Source: Amycolatopsis orientalis DSM 40040 = KCTC 9412 (lineage in GTDB: Bacteria; Actinomycetota; Actinomycetes; Mycobacteriales; Pseudonocardiaceae). From it: a DNA stretch of 64,000 nt. Shown piece after piece: positions 1 to 8,316 of the stretch. The notes under the pieces were generated by a model that was not told where the DNA came from, did not search any database, and saw only the letters and a list, made by a program, of their open reading frames with translations. The DNA lies in contig NZ_ASJB01000065.1 of NCBI RefSeq assembly GCF_000478275.1, positions 32,757 through 96,756 of the forward strand, written 5' to 3'. How positions within the stretch are numbered: position 1 is the stretch's first letter; each line of letters opens with the position of its first letter. The translations under genes and the position numbers were made by a program.

Positions 1-204
1 GGCACCGGTGACGACGCCACGAACACCATCAGCGGTACCTCGATGGCTTCGCCGCACGTCGCCGGCGCTGCCGCGCTCTACCTCTCGGCCCACCCTGACG
101 CCACCCCGGCCCAGGTCGCCGAAGGCCTGGTCGCCGCGGCCGCCGACGGCAAGATCAGCAACCCGACCGGGGGCACCGCGAACAAGCTGCTTCAGGTGAA
201 GTAG
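1..204 (+). CDS. S8 subtilisin-like serine protease, C-terminal fragment
   Basis: Only the last 67 codons are in the window; the gene begins upstream. The fragment carries GTSMASPHVAG, the signature around the catalytic serine of S8 subtilases, followed by the helix that packs behind it (AAALYLSAHPDATPAQV) and ends NKLLQVK. This is the normal C-terminal end of secreted actinomycete subtilases without an extra C-terminal domain. The Asp and His of the triad, the signal peptide and the propeptide lie outside the window. A strong hairpin follows the stop. Family assignment is firm; substrate and maturation cannot be judged. Confidence 0.93.
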   Translation, partial: GTGDDATNTISGTSMASPHVAGAAALYLSAHPDATPAQVAEGLVAAAADGKISNPTGGTANKLLQVK

Positions 205-211
205 AGCCCTT

Positions 212-265
212 TCGGACAGGCTGCCCCCGGCGAACCCCAGGCGTCGGGGGCAGCCCCCTGTCCGA
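212..265 (+). terminator. Hairpin terminator after the protease gene
   Basis: Long inverted repeat starting 8 bases after the protease stop: the left arm (212-228, TCGGACAGGCTGCCCCC) pairs with GGGGGCAG and CCTGTCCGA at 246-265. There is no T-run, as is usual for actinomycete terminators. It lies between the protease and the next gene on the same strand. Confidence 0.7.
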
Positions 266-303
266 GGGGCGCCGGACTTGTTACCAACGGGTACGCTCCA
301 GAC

Positions 304-1056
304 ATGGTCCTGCGGAAGAACATCCTGATCACCGGGGCGAGCTCCGGACTCGGCGAAGGAATGGCCAGGCAGTACGCCGCCAGGGGCCGCAATCTGGCTC
401 TGGCCGCGCGGCGGCTGGACCGGCTCGACACCCTCGCCGCGGAACTCAAGAAGGCCTATCCCGGAATCACCGTCGTCACCCGGAAGCTGGACGTGAACGA
501 TCACGACCAGGTCTTCACCGTCTTCGAGGAGTTCCGCGAGGAACTCGGATCCCTCGATCGCGTGATCGTGAACGCGGGACTCGGCAAGGGCCAGCCCATC
601 GGCTCCGGCCGGTTCGACGCCAACCGGCAGACCCTCCAGACCAACTTCCTGGCGGCGGCCGCCCAGATCGAGGCCGCTGTGGGCATCTTCCGCAAACAGA
701 AGGACGGCCACCTCGTGGTCGTGTCCTCCTTCTCCGCGCTTCGCGCCTTCCCCGGCAACCTGACCGCGTACGCCGCTTCGAAGGCGGGCATCTGGGCGTT
801 CGCCGAGGGCACCCGGATCGAGTTGATGAAGACGCCGATCAAGGTCACCACGCTGCTGCCCGGGTTCATCGAATCGGAGATGAACGAGGACATCTCGAAG
901 GTCCCGCTCGGCACGAAGGCCGAACCCGGCGCGCAGGCGATGGTGAAGGCGATCGAAGCCGAGGGGGCGAAGGCGTTCGTTCCGTCGTGGCCGTGGAGCG
1001 TGCTCGCGAGGGTGTTCCGGTTCATCCCCGCGTCGGTGCTGAAGAAGTTCGCATGA
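304..1056 (+). CDS. SDR family NAD(P)-dependent oxidoreductase
   Basis: A 250-residue classical short-chain dehydrogenase/reductase. Visible features are the cofactor loop TGASSGLGEG near residue 10, the NAG motif in VIVNAGLGKG, the catalytic Ser in VVVSSFSAL, and YAASK (Tyr and Lys). The C-terminal part is short, as in SDRs acting on small hydroxy or keto compounds. The substrate cannot be read from sequence. The stop overlaps the start of the phosphotransferase gene by four bases (ATGA), so the two are co-translated and probably belong to one lipid- or acyl-CoA-related operon. Confidence 0.9.
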   Translation: MVLRKNILITGASSGLGEGMARQYAARGRNLALAARRLDRLDTLAAELKKAYPGITVVTRKLDVNDHDQVFTVFEEFREELGSLDRVIVNAGLGKGQPIGSGRFDANRQTLQTNFLAAAAQIEAAVGIFRKQKDGHLVVVSSFSALRAFPGNLTAYAASKAGIWAFAEGTRIELMKTPIKVTTLLPGFIESEMNEDISKVPLGTKAEPGAQAMVKAIEAEGAKAFVPSWPWSVLARVFRFIPASVLKKFA

Positions 1057-2117
1057 CCCTGGCCGCGGACAAGACCGTCGAGGTACGCGGTGAGGACTCG
1101 TTCGACCCCGCCGCGGTGCACCGCTGGCTGGCCGCACGGGTGCCCGGGCTCGGTGACACGCCGCCCGGCGTCCGCCAGTTCCCCGGCGGGGCCTCGAACC
1201 TCACCTACCTGCTGACCTATCCGGACCGGGAGCTGATCCTGCGGCGCCCGCCCGCCGGACACAAGGCCGCGTCGGCGCACGACATGCGCCGCGAGTTCCG
1301 GGTCCAGCAGGGGCTGCGGCCGGTCTTCCCCTACGTGCCCGAGGTTCTCGCCTTCTGCGACGACGAAACCGTGCTGGGCGGGGACTTCTACGTGATGGAA
1401 CGGCTCGAAGGCCTGATCCTGCGCGGAGATCTCCCCGCTGATCTCGAACTCTCGGCGGAGGGCGCGCGCGAGCTGTGCGGCAAGGTCGTCGACAGGCTGT
1501 TGGAGTTGCACGCCGTCGACGTCGAGGCCGCCGGGCTGGCCGACCTCGGCAAGGGCGCCGGCTACGTCGAGCGTCAGGTGCGCGGCTGGTCCGAGCGGTT
1601 CCGCAAGGCGCGCACGGAGAACGTCCCGGACTGCGCCGAAGTGATGGCCTGGCTGGCGGAGAACCAGCCGTCCGAGGTCAAGATCTGCTTGATCCACAAC
1701 GACTACCGGCTCGACAACCTGGTGCTCGACGACGCTCTCGACATCGTCGGCGTCCTCGACTGGGAGATGGCCACCCTCGGCGATCCGCTGATGGAACTGG
1801 GCAGCACGCTCGCGTACTGGGTGTCCGGCGATGACGACGACGTGATGAAGCTCAGCCGTCGTCAGCCGACGCACGTGCCGGGGATGTACACACGCGAGGA
1901 GTTCGTGCGGCGGTACGCGGAGCGGTCGGGGCTCGAGATCGGCGACTGGACGTTCTACGAGGTCTACGGTCTGTTCCGGCTCGCCGTGGTGATCCAGCAG
2001 ATCTACTTCCGGTTCCACAAAGGACAGACGCACAACCCCGCCTTCAAGGATCTGTGGCAGTTCGTCGGCTACCTCGACGGGCGCTGCCGCCGGATCATCG
2101 CGAAGGGAGACGCGTAG
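1053..2117 (+). CDS. Phosphotransferase family protein (APH/ACAD10-like)
   Basis: A 354-residue kinase-like protein of the aminoglycoside phosphotransferase fold, in the subgroup related to the N-terminal kinase domain of ACAD10/11 and mycobacterial FadE36-associated proteins. The catalytic loop is LIHNDYRLDNLVLD and the metal-binding Asp lies in VLDWEMATLGDPLMELG. The N-terminal part has QFPGGASNLTYLLTY and LILRRPP with the ATP-binding Lys/Arg region. I chose the ATG at 1053 because it overlaps the preceding SDR stop and the protein then starts before the conserved domain. Such kinases are proposed to phosphorylate hydroxy-acyl chains; here that is only inferred from the SDR neighbour. Confidence 0.88.
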   Translation: MTLAADKTVEVRGEDSFDPAAVHRWLAARVPGLGDTPPGVRQFPGGASNLTYLLTYPDRELILRRPPAGHKAASAHDMRREFRVQQGLRPVFPYVPEVLAFCDDETVLGGDFYVMERLEGLILRGDLPADLELSAEGARELCGKVVDRLLELHAVDVEAAGLADLGKGAGYVERQVRGWSERFRKARTENVPDCAEVMAWLAENQPSEVKICLIHNDYRLDNLVLDDALDIVGVLDWEMATLGDPLMELGSTLAYWVSGDDDDVMKLSRRQPTHVPGMYTREEFVRRYAERSGLEIGDWTFYEVYGLFRLAVVIQQIYFRFHKGQTHNPAFKDLWQFVGYLDGRCRRIIAKGDA

Positions 2118-2774
2118 GTGGGCGCGATCTACCTGGTCCGCCACGGACAGGCCTCGTTCGGCGCGGAGAACTACGACCAGCTCTCGCCACGCGGCTTCGA
2201 ACAATCCACTGTGGCCGGTGCGGAACTGCTGCGGCGCGGCGTCGAGTTCACCCAGGCGCGGTCCGGAACCCTGGCCCGCCAACGGGACACGGCCGCGACG
2301 GCGTTGAAGGTGCTCGGTTCGGGGATCGCCGTCGTCGAGGACGAGCGCTGGAACGAGTACGACCACGTCGACATCGCGAAGTACCACGCCGCCGGGGTGC
2401 AGCAGACCGATTCGCGGGCGTATCAAGCCGCGTTGGACGGCGCGCTGAACGCCTGGGTCTCGGCGGGGGAGGACAGCCCGTGCGCCGAAACCTGGCCCGC
2501 GTTCCTGGCGCGGGTCGAGGCCGCGCTGGCCGATGTCGTGGCGTCGTTGGGCAAAGGCGAACACGCCGTCGTCTTCAGCTCCGGCGGGGTCATCGCCACG
2601 GTCTGCGGCGTGCTCATGGGCACGCCGGAGGCCGGGCTGCTGAAACTGAACCGGGTCACCGTGAACGCGGGCATCACCAAACTGGTGTCCGGCCGCGGCG
2701 GGGTGACCATGCTGTCGTTCAACGAACATCCGCATTTCGAGGCGGAAGCCGCCGAACTGCTCACCTACCGTTAG
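2118..2774 (+). CDS. Histidine phosphatase family protein
   Basis: A 218-residue protein of the phosphoglycerate-mutase-like branch. It opens with the RHG motif (YLVRHGQASFG) that carries the phosphorylated histidine. The second catalytic His/Glu region is around RWNEYDHVD, and the late motif is AVVFSSGGVIATVCG. It starts with GTG directly after the stop of the phosphotransferase, with no gap, so it is the third gene of that operon. The pairing of an APH-like kinase with a histidine phosphatase suggests addition and removal of phosphate on one metabolite, but this is inference. Confidence 0.9.
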   Translation: MGAIYLVRHGQASFGAENYDQLSPRGFEQSTVAGAELLRRGVEFTQARSGTLARQRDTAATALKVLGSGIAVVEDERWNEYDHVDIAKYHAAGVQQTDSRAYQAALDGALNAWVSAGEDSPCAETWPAFLARVEAALADVVASLGKGEHAVVFSSGGVIATVCGVLMGTPEAGLLKLNRVTVNAGITKLVSGRGGVTMLSFNEHPHFEAEAAELLTYR

Positions 2775-2805
2775 TGTCCCGCACCGCGACACGAGGAGAA
2801 ACGCG

Positions 2806-3723
2806 ATGACGTTCGGCGAGGTCAAGGTCATCCCGGTCAACGGGCACGGTCCCGAGGACGTCCTGGTCGACGATCAGGGGCGGATCTACACCGGTGTCGA
2901 CGACGGGCGCGTGCTCCGCGTGGCACCGGACGGTTCGCGGATCGACGTCCTCGGCGACACCGGCGGGCGTCCGCTCGGCCTGGAGTTCTTCGGCGACGAC
3001 CTCCTGATCTGCGACGCGAAGGCCGGACTGCTCACGATGCCGCTCGCCGGTGGTCCCGTGACCACGTTGGCGACTTCTGCGGTGGGGCTCGATTTCGTGT
3101 TCTGCAACAACGCCGCCGTGGCTTCCGACGGTTCGGTGTACTTCACCGATTCGTCGCGGCGGTTCGGCATCGAGAAATGGCGTGACGACCTGATCGAGCA
3201 GACCGGCGGCGGCCGTCTGCTGCGGCGGACCCCGGACGGGAAGATCGAGCAGCTGGCCGACGGTTTCCAGTTCGCCAACGGCGTCGCGCTGCCACCCGAC
3301 GAGTCCTATGTGGCCGTCGCGGAGACCGGCGCGTACCGGGTCTCGCGCGTGTGGCTCACCGGCGCCAAGGCGGGCGAACGCGATGTCCTCGTCGACGATC
3401 TGTGGGGCTACCCCGACAACATCTCGACCGGCAGCGATGGGCTGATCTGGATCACCATCGCCAGCCCGAAGGTGCCCGCGCTCTCCTTGATACAGAAGCT
3501 CCCCGCGCCGCTGCGGGCCGGTGTCCGGGCGTTGCCGACCGCCTTGCAGCCCGCGCCCGCGCGGGAATGCGGGGTGCGCGGGGTGACCCCGGACGGGAAG
3601 CAGGTCCACGAACTGCGCGGGGAGATCGACGGGTTCCATGTGCTCGTCGGCGTTCGCGAGCGGGCCGGGACGCTGTACTTCGGATCGCTGGAGGACAACG
3701 CGATCGCCGTGACCACGGTCTGA
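2806..3723 (+). CDS. SMP-30/strictosidine-synthase-like beta-propeller protein
   Basis: A 305-residue six-bladed propeller of the SMP-30/gluconolactonase-strictosidine synthase superfamily. Typical pieces are GHGPEDVLVDDQGRIYTG at the N-terminus, ASDGSVYFTDSS in the middle, and GFQFANGVALPPDESYV plus GYPDNISTGSDGLIWI, which carry the Asn/Asp calcium ligands. Members hydrolyse lactones or esters; plant relatives condense amines with aldehydes. No signal peptide is visible. GAGGAG sits about 9 bases ahead of the ATG. It lies 31 bases after the phosphatase gene and probably shares its transcript, which ends at the palindrome at 3742-3787. Confidence 0.87.
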   Translation: MTFGEVKVIPVNGHGPEDVLVDDQGRIYTGVDDGRVLRVAPDGSRIDVLGDTGGRPLGLEFFGDDLLICDAKAGLLTMPLAGGPVTTLATSAVGLDFVFCNNAAVASDGSVYFTDSSRRFGIEKWRDDLIEQTGGGRLLRRTPDGKIEQLADGFQFANGVALPPDESYVAVAETGAYRVSRVWLTGAKAGERDVLVDDLWGYPDNISTGSDGLIWITIASPKVPALSLIQKLPAPLRAGVRALPTALQPAPARECGVRGVTPDGKQVHELRGEIDGFHVLVGVRERAGTLYFGSLEDNAIAVTTV

Positions 3724-3741
3724 GGCGGCCGCACGTCGAGC

Positions 3742-3787
3742 CTCGTGAGTGGTAATGAGGGTTAGAACCGTCATTACCACTCACGAG
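3742..3787. terminator. Palindromic bidirectional terminator, CTCGTGAGTGG family (copy 1)
   Basis: Near-perfect inverted repeat between two convergent genes. The outer arms CTCGTGAGTGG / CCACTCACGAG and inner arms TAATGA / TCATTA match copies at 33600-33645 and 53511-53556. This copy has one arm mismatch near the loop (GAGG instead of GACGG). Confidence 0.75.
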
Positions 3788-3797
3788 CGTGAAAGGC

Positions 3798-4268
3798 TCA
3801 GTCCAGGCAGAATTCGTTGCCCTCGGGGTCGTTCATCACGATGAAGCCCAGGCTCAGCGGCTGCTCGGGTTCGAAACGCTGGATCCGCTTCGCCCCCAGC
3901 GCGACGAGCCTGTCGCACTCGGCTTCCAGTGCCGCCATCCGTTCGTCGCCCTGGAGCCCGGGGGCGGCACGGATGTCGAGGTGGACGCGGTTCTTGGCGA
4001 TCTTGTCCTCCGGCACCTGCTGGAAGAAGATCCGCGGCCCCTCCCCGGCGGGATCTTCCAGCGCCGAGCGGGTGTTGCGCTGATCCTCGGGCACGCCGAC
4101 GCGTTCGAGGAACTCGGCCCACACGTCCAGCGGGTCGGTGCCTTCGGGCACCTCCACCCCCGGCGGCCCGGGGTGGACGTACCCCAGGGCGTCCCGCCAG
4201 AAGGTCGACAGGGCCTTCGGGTCGAGGGCGTCGAAGGTGACCTGGATTTCGCGGCTCTTTCGGTTCAT
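3798..4268 (-). CDS. VOC family (glyoxalase/bleomycin-resistance fold) protein
   Basis: A 156-residue protein with two paired beta-alpha-beta-beta-beta modules of the vicinal-oxygen-chelate fold. It has the N-terminal QVTFDALDPKALSTFWRDAL, the central NRVHLDIRA and the C-terminal MNDPEGNEFCLD, which is the family's metal-ligand Glu region. These small VOC proteins bind or modify small hydrophobic or electrophilic compounds; the substrate is unknown. It is transcribed away from the WYL regulator at 4283, with about 14 bases or a little more between the starts, so that regulator is a likely controller. Confidence 0.88.
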   Translation of the reverse strand: MNRKSREIQVTFDALDPKALSTFWRDALGYVHPGPPGVEVPEGTDPLDVWAEFLERVGVPEDQRNTRSALEDPAGEGPRIFFQQVPEDKIAKNRVHLDIRAAPGLQGDERMAALEAECDRLVALGAKRIQRFEPEQPLSLGFIVMNDPEGNEFCLD

Positions 4269-4282
4269 GGGACTACTCTGAC

Positions 4283-5278
4283 ATGCCTAGCGGACAGGAT
4301 CGGTCCGCTACCTCTGCGACGGTGGGTGACATGGAGGACGAGCTAGGGACGACGGAGCGGGTGCTCACCCTGCTCGGGCTCCTGCAGCAGCGCGCGGTGT
4401 GGACCGGGCCCGAACTGGGCGAGCGGCTCGGCGTCACCCCGCGCACGATCCGGCGGGACATCGAACGGCTGCGCGCGCTCGGCTTTCCGGTGGCGGCCAG
4501 CAACGGTGTCGGTGGCGGCTACCAGCTCGGCCCCGGCCACGACATGCCGCCGTTGCTGCTCGACGACGAGGAGGCGATCGCCACCGCCGTCTCCCTGCTC
4601 GCCGGCGCCGGCAGCGGGGACGCCGCGCTCCGGGCGCTGACGAAACTCGACCGGGTGCTCCCGACCCGGCTGCGGCACGAGGTGAGCGCGCTGTCCGGCT
4701 CGGTCGTCTCCTTCGACGGAAGCCGCGCGCCGATCGACCCCGACGTCCTCATGACCTTGGCGCGTGCCTGCCGCGACGAGGTCGAAGCGGGCTTCGGCTA
4801 TCCGTCGTCCTCGGGCCTGACGCAGCGCCGGGTCGAGCCGTATCGGCTGGTGGCTTCCGGGCGGCGCTGGTACCTGCTCGCCTACGACCTCGATCGCTCC
4901 GACTGGCGGACCTTCCGCGTCGACCGGATGACCGGGGTTTCCGCGCGTACGTGGCGATTCCGCCCGCGGCCGGCTCCCGACGCCGCGGCCTACGTGCAGG
5001 AGAACATCGCCAGCCGCGTCTACCGGCACCAAGCGCGATTCCTGGTACACGCGCCCGCTCCGGTGGTGCGGGCACAGATCCCGGCGTCGGCGGCGGTGGT
5101 GCGGGAACGGGGTCCTTCGCGGTGCGAGGTGGTGAGCGGGGCCGGGGACCTCGACTTCCTGCTGATGCACGTGGTGGTGCTGGGGCACGCGTTCGAGGTG
5201 ATCGAGCCGGCCGAACTGGGGGAGCGATGCCGGGTACTGGCCGAACGGTTACTGGGAGCCGCCCCGGATCGCATTTAG
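4283..5278 (+). CDS. HTH/WYL-domain transcriptional regulator (DeoR-like, YafY type)
   Basis: Up to 331 residues. An N-terminal winged helix (RVLTLLGLLQQRAVWTGPEL, then VTPRTIRRDIERLRALGFPV) is followed by a WYL ligand-sensing domain (RRVEPYRLVASGRRWYLLAYD, DWRTFRVDRM) and a WCX-type C-terminus. The start is uncertain: ATG 4283 lies very close to the divergent gene, while ATG 4331 follows GGTGGG and still precedes the HTH. It is divergent from the VOC gene and probably controls it and itself. A paralogue with the same layout is at 41015. Confidence 0.88.
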   Translation: MPSGQDRSATSATVGDMEDELGTTERVLTLLGLLQQRAVWTGPELGERLGVTPRTIRRDIERLRALGFPVAASNGVGGGYQLGPGHDMPPLLLDDEEAIATAVSLLAGAGSGDAALRALTKLDRVLPTRLRHEVSALSGSVVSFDGSRAPIDPDVLMTLARACRDEVEAGFGYPSSSGLTQRRVEPYRLVASGRRWYLLAYDLDRSDWRTFRVDRMTGVSARTWRFRPRPAPDAAAYVQENIASRVYRHQARFLVHAPAPVVRAQIPASAAVVRERGPSRCEVVSGAGDLDFLLMHVVVLGHAFEVIEPAELGERCRVLAERLLGAAPDRI

Positions 5279-5300
5279 CCGACTAAACGCGGGAAAGAGT

Positions 5301-6128
5301 TCACCGGCCGGTCCAGCGGGGCGCGCGTCCGGCGCTCCAGGCCGCATAGAACTCGCCGTGGTCCTTCGCCGTCATCAGCAAAGCCTGCGTGATCGCCTCA
5401 AGCTCGATGGAACTCCCGAGGTCCATGTCCAGTTCCCGCGTCAGCAGCACTTTCGTTGTCCCGTAAGCCAAAGCCGGCCCATCCGCCAGACGCCGGGCCA
5501 ACGTCGTAGCCTCGGAAGCCAGGTCGGAGTCGGGCACGACCTTCGAAGCCAGCCCGATCGTCTCGGCCCGCGCGGCGTCGATCTTGTCGCCCAGCATCAG
5601 CAACTCCGTCGCGCGACCCAGCCCCACCAGTCGCGGCAGCAGGTACGCCGAACCCATGTCGGCACCGGCGAGGCCGACCTTCGTGAACAGGAACGCGAAC
5701 TTCGCCGACGACGCCAGCAGCCGGAAGTCACTCGCCAGCGCGATCACCGAACCCGCGCCCGCCGCGACCCCGTTCACCGCGGCGATCACCGGGATGGGGC
5801 ATTCGCGCAGCGCCTTCACCACCGCACCGGTCATGCGGGTGAACTCCAGCAGTTCCGCGGACTCCATCTTCTGCAGCTCGCCGATGATCTCCTCGACGTC
5901 GCCACCGGAGCAGAACCCGCGTCCCCGGCCGGTGACGACCAGCACCCGGACGTCGCCGCGGTGCGGCAACTCGGCCAGCAGATCCCGGAGGTCCGCGTAG
6001 ACGTCGAAGGTGAGCGCGTTCAGCTTTTCGGGACGGTCCAAGGTGACCGTGGCGACGCCGTCGTCCACAGTGAACTCGAAATGCTCCCAGTTCGCCGTGA
6101 TCGGCGGCGTGGCGCGGAACGGGCTCAT
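5301..6128 (-). CDS. Enoyl-CoA hydratase/isomerase family protein
   Basis: A 275-residue crotonase. It shows VTLDRPEKLNALTF at the N-terminus, the oxyanion hole stretch VVTGRGRGFCSGGDVEEI and PVIAAVNGVAAGAGSVIALASDF, and the late segment TKVGLAGADMGSAYLLPRLVG. The catalytic acidic residues are less clear than in true hydratases. It is the last gene of a four-gene operon on the minus strand and its start overlaps the SDR stop by four bases. In context it would act on a cyclic or chain acyl-CoA made from an aromatic acid activated by the ligase upstream; that role is inferred. Confidence 0.9.
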   Translation of the reverse strand: MSPFRATPPITANWEHFEFTVDDGVATVTLDRPEKLNALTFDVYADLRDLLAELPHRGDVRVLVVTGRGRGFCSGGDVEEIIGELQKMESAELLEFTRMTGAVVKALRECPIPVIAAVNGVAAGAGSVIALASDFRLLASSAKFAFLFTKVGLAGADMGSAYLLPRLVGLGRATELLMLGDKIDAARAETIGLASKVVPDSDLASEATTLARRLADGPALAYGTTKVLLTRELDMDLGSSIELEAITQALLMTAKDHGEFYAAWSAGRAPRWTGR

Positions 6129-6817
6129 GACTGGATCCCACCTCCATCGAGGACGAGTGTCTGTCCGTTGATCGCGGCCGCTTCGGGCGCCGCGAAGAAG
6201 GCCACCGCGTGGGCGACCTCGTCGGGTTCGAGCAGGCGGCCGAGTGGCGACGCGGCCGCGAGGGCGGCCTCCGCGTCGGCTTCGTCCCGGCCGGTCCGTT
6301 CCCTGATCCGGGCCACGGAGGCGGCTGTCATATCCGTGCGCACGAAGGCCGGGCAGACGGCGTTCGCGGTGACGCCGGTACCGGTGACCTCGGCGGCGGT
6401 GGCCCGCATCAGCCCGACGGCGGCGTGTTTCGACGCGGTGTAGCCGGCCGTGTAGCGGTAGCCGATATGCGACGCCGTCGAGGCGACCGTGACGATCCGG
6501 CCGGTGTCGCGGGACCGCATCCCGGGCAGAACCGCCCGTGTGCACAGGAAAGCGCCGGTCGCGTTGACCTCGAACTGGGTACGCCACTGGTCCAGCGACG
6601 TCTTCGCCAGCGGGGCGCTCGCCGAGATCCCGGCGTTGTTCACCAGCACGTCCACCGGCCCCAGTTCGTCGAAGTACCGCGCGACGGCGTCCTCGTCGGT
6701 GACGTCGCAGTCGGCCCGGCCGGGGGCGTGCACCCGGTCACCCGCGGCCCGGAACCGGGCGGCGATGGCCGCGCCGATCCCGCGTGTCCCGCCGGTGACG
6801 ACGACGATCCTGCTCAC
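6125..6817 (-). CDS. SDR oxidoreductase (FabG-like)
   Basis: A 230-residue short-chain dehydrogenase with VTGGTRGIGAAI as cofactor loop, NNAGISASAP, the catalytic Ser in VTVASTASHIG, and YTASK. I start it at the GTG at 6817, which overlaps the stop of the ligase gene (GTGA) and places the Rossmann motif at residue 7; longer upstream versions run into the ligase gene. It is third in the operon ligase / SDR / hydratase, an arrangement typical of beta-oxidation-like breakdown of CoA-activated ring products. It likely reduces or oxidises a 3-hydroxy/3-oxoacyl-CoA. Confidence 0.9.
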   Translation of the reverse strand: MSRIVVVTGGTRGIGAAIAARFRAAGDRVHAPGRADCDVTDEDAVARYFDELGPVDVLVNNAGISASAPLAKTSLDQWRTQFEVNATGAFLCTRAVLPGMRSRDTGRIVTVASTASHIGYRYTAGYTASKHAAVGLMRATAAEVTGTGVTANAVCPAFVRTDMTAASVARIRERTGRDEADAEAALAAASPLGRLLEPDEVAHAVAFFAAPEAAAINGQTLVLDGGGIQS

Positions 6818-8316
6818 TGCGCCTCCACCCGGCGCAGCGCGCGCCGATCGAGTTTCCCATTGGCGGTGCGGGGGAGTCCGGTCACGAACACCACCTCGCG
6901 CGGGTATTTGTGCTTCGCCAGCTGCGCTCGCGCGTGATTCCGGAGTTCCTCGGCCGTGACGGAAGCGCCCTCGGCCAGTACGACACACGCGCGCGGGACC
7001 ACCAGGCCGTCGACGGTCACGCCCACCACCGCGCAGTCGACGACGGCGGGATGACCGATGAGGCAGTCTTCGATCTCGCTCGGCGCCACGAATACGCCGG
7101 ACACCTTCAGCAGGTCGTCGGCGCGGCCGTGATGGTGGAAGCAGCCGTCGGTGTCGCGGCTGAACAGGTCGCCGGTGCGCAGGGTGTCGCCGTGGAACGT
7201 CCGGGCGGTCTTCTCCGGGTCGCCGTGGTACTCGCGGGCGATGGTCGGCCCGGTGACCTCCAGTGTGCCGATCTCCCCGTCCGGCAACGCTTCCCCTGTC
7301 TCGTCGAGGATCCGCGCGGTGTAGCCGGGGACCTCGCGGCCGAGGCTGCCGATCCGCTGGGCGCCGGGGGTGTTGGAGATATAGATGTGGTACGCCTCAG
7401 AGGAGCCGATCCCGTCGATCACCGGGACCCCGAACAGGTTGTCCCACTTGCGATGCAGCTCCGACGGCAGCGCCTCGCCCGCCGATGTCGCGAGGCGCAG
7501 CGAACTCATGTCCACACCCGCCGCCGCCGGATCGGCGATCATCGCGCTCATCATGGTCGGCACGTTGACCAGGATCGTCGGCCGGTAGCGCTCGATCAGG
7601 GAGAACAGCAGGCTCGCGGTGCTGCGCTGCGGGAAGACGATCCCGGACGCGCCCACCCCGAACGGGAACAGCGCGGTCAGATCGCGCGCGTAGCCGAAGA
7701 ACAGTTTCGGTACGGCCAGCACGCGGTCGTCCTCGCGCAGATCGAGCACGCCGAGCGCGTACCGCTCGAAGCTCTCCAGCGCGCTCCGCGCCGGATGCAC
7801 ACAGGCCTTGGGCGAACCGGTGCTGCCGGTGGTGAACTTCCAGATCGCGACGTCGTCCAGTGTGGTCGGCGCGGCCTCCAGAGCGGGGGAGGCGGACGCG
7901 GCCAGCGTGGCGAACGAGTGCTCGCCGGGCTCCAGCACGGCATCGCCGACCACCAGCAGGTTCCGCGCCCCGGCCTCGCGCAGCGCGGGCAGCGTCGAGG
8001 AATCGGCGACGACGACCACGGCCTCGGTGTAGTTCAGGTAGTACGCGTAATCCTTGGGCTGCAGGAAGGAATAGACTTCGGCGGTGACGGCGCCGATCTT
8101 CTGCGCCGCGTACCAGACGGCGACGAATTCGACGCTGTCGTTCAACGCCAGCAGGACCCGCTGTCCACTTCGGACACCGAGATCGCGCAACACGTTGCCC
8201 GCCCGGTTCACCAGGGCGGCGAGCTCCCCGTAGGTGACTTCCTCGTCGCCGCACAGCAACGCGGTCCGCCCGGCGGGGAGGCGGTCGACGAAATGGGTCG
8301 CCAGGTTGAAGGTCAT
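6814..8316 (-). CDS. Benzoate-CoA-ligase-like acyl-CoA synthetase (candidate anthranilate-CoA ligase)
   Basis: A 500-residue ANL enzyme. The P-loop-like motif is KFTTGSTGSPK, the A5-type motif DGIGSSEAYH, the A7 motif RTGDLFSRDTDG, and the C-terminal catalytic lysine is in RTANGKLDRRAL. The stretches FNLATHFVDRL, GQRVLLALNDSVEFV and VPKLFFGYARDLTALFPF are typical of the benzoate/2-aminobenzoate-CoA ligase subgroup. It adenylates a carboxylate and passes it to CoA. Tryptophan dioxygenase and kynureninase on the divergent transcript make anthranilate the obvious candidate substrate; benzoate or another aromatic acid is not excluded. Its start overlaps the creatininase-family stop by four bases. 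Confidence 0.85.
   Translation of the reverse strand: MTFNLATHFVDRLPAGRTALLCGDEEVTYGELAALVNRAGNVLRDLGVRSGQRVLLALNDSVEFVAVWYAAQKIGAVTAEVYSFLQPKDYAYYLNYTEAVVVVADSSTLPALREAGARNLLVVGDAVLEPGEHSFATLAASASPALEAAPTTLDDVAIWKFTTGSTGSPKACVHPARSALESFERYALGVLDLREDDRVLAVPKLFFGYARDLTALFPFGVGASGIVFPQRSTASLLFSLIERYRPTILVNVPTMMSAMIADPAAAGVDMSSLRLATSAGEALPSELHRKWDNLFGVPVIDGIGSSEAYHIYISNTPGAQRIGSLGREVPGYTARILDETGEALPDGEIGTLEVTGPTIAREYHGDPEKTARTFHGDTLRTGDLFSRDTDGCFHHHGRADDLLKVSGVFVAPSEIEDCLIGHPAVVDCAVVGVTVDGLVVPRACVVLAEGASVTAEELRNHARAQLAKHKYPREVVFVTGLPRTANGKLDRRALRRVEAQ

Noticed and set aside
501..2840. Very long minus-strand open frame (over 700 codons) antisense to the SDR, kinase and phosphatase genes
   Set aside because: Open only because of GC-rich codon bias; the translation is rich in Arg, Gly, Val and Asp without any domain, and the plus strand holds three recognisable families. 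Similar antisense frames elsewhere (for example 31971-33638, 44074-45654, 58205-60643) were rejected for the same reason.
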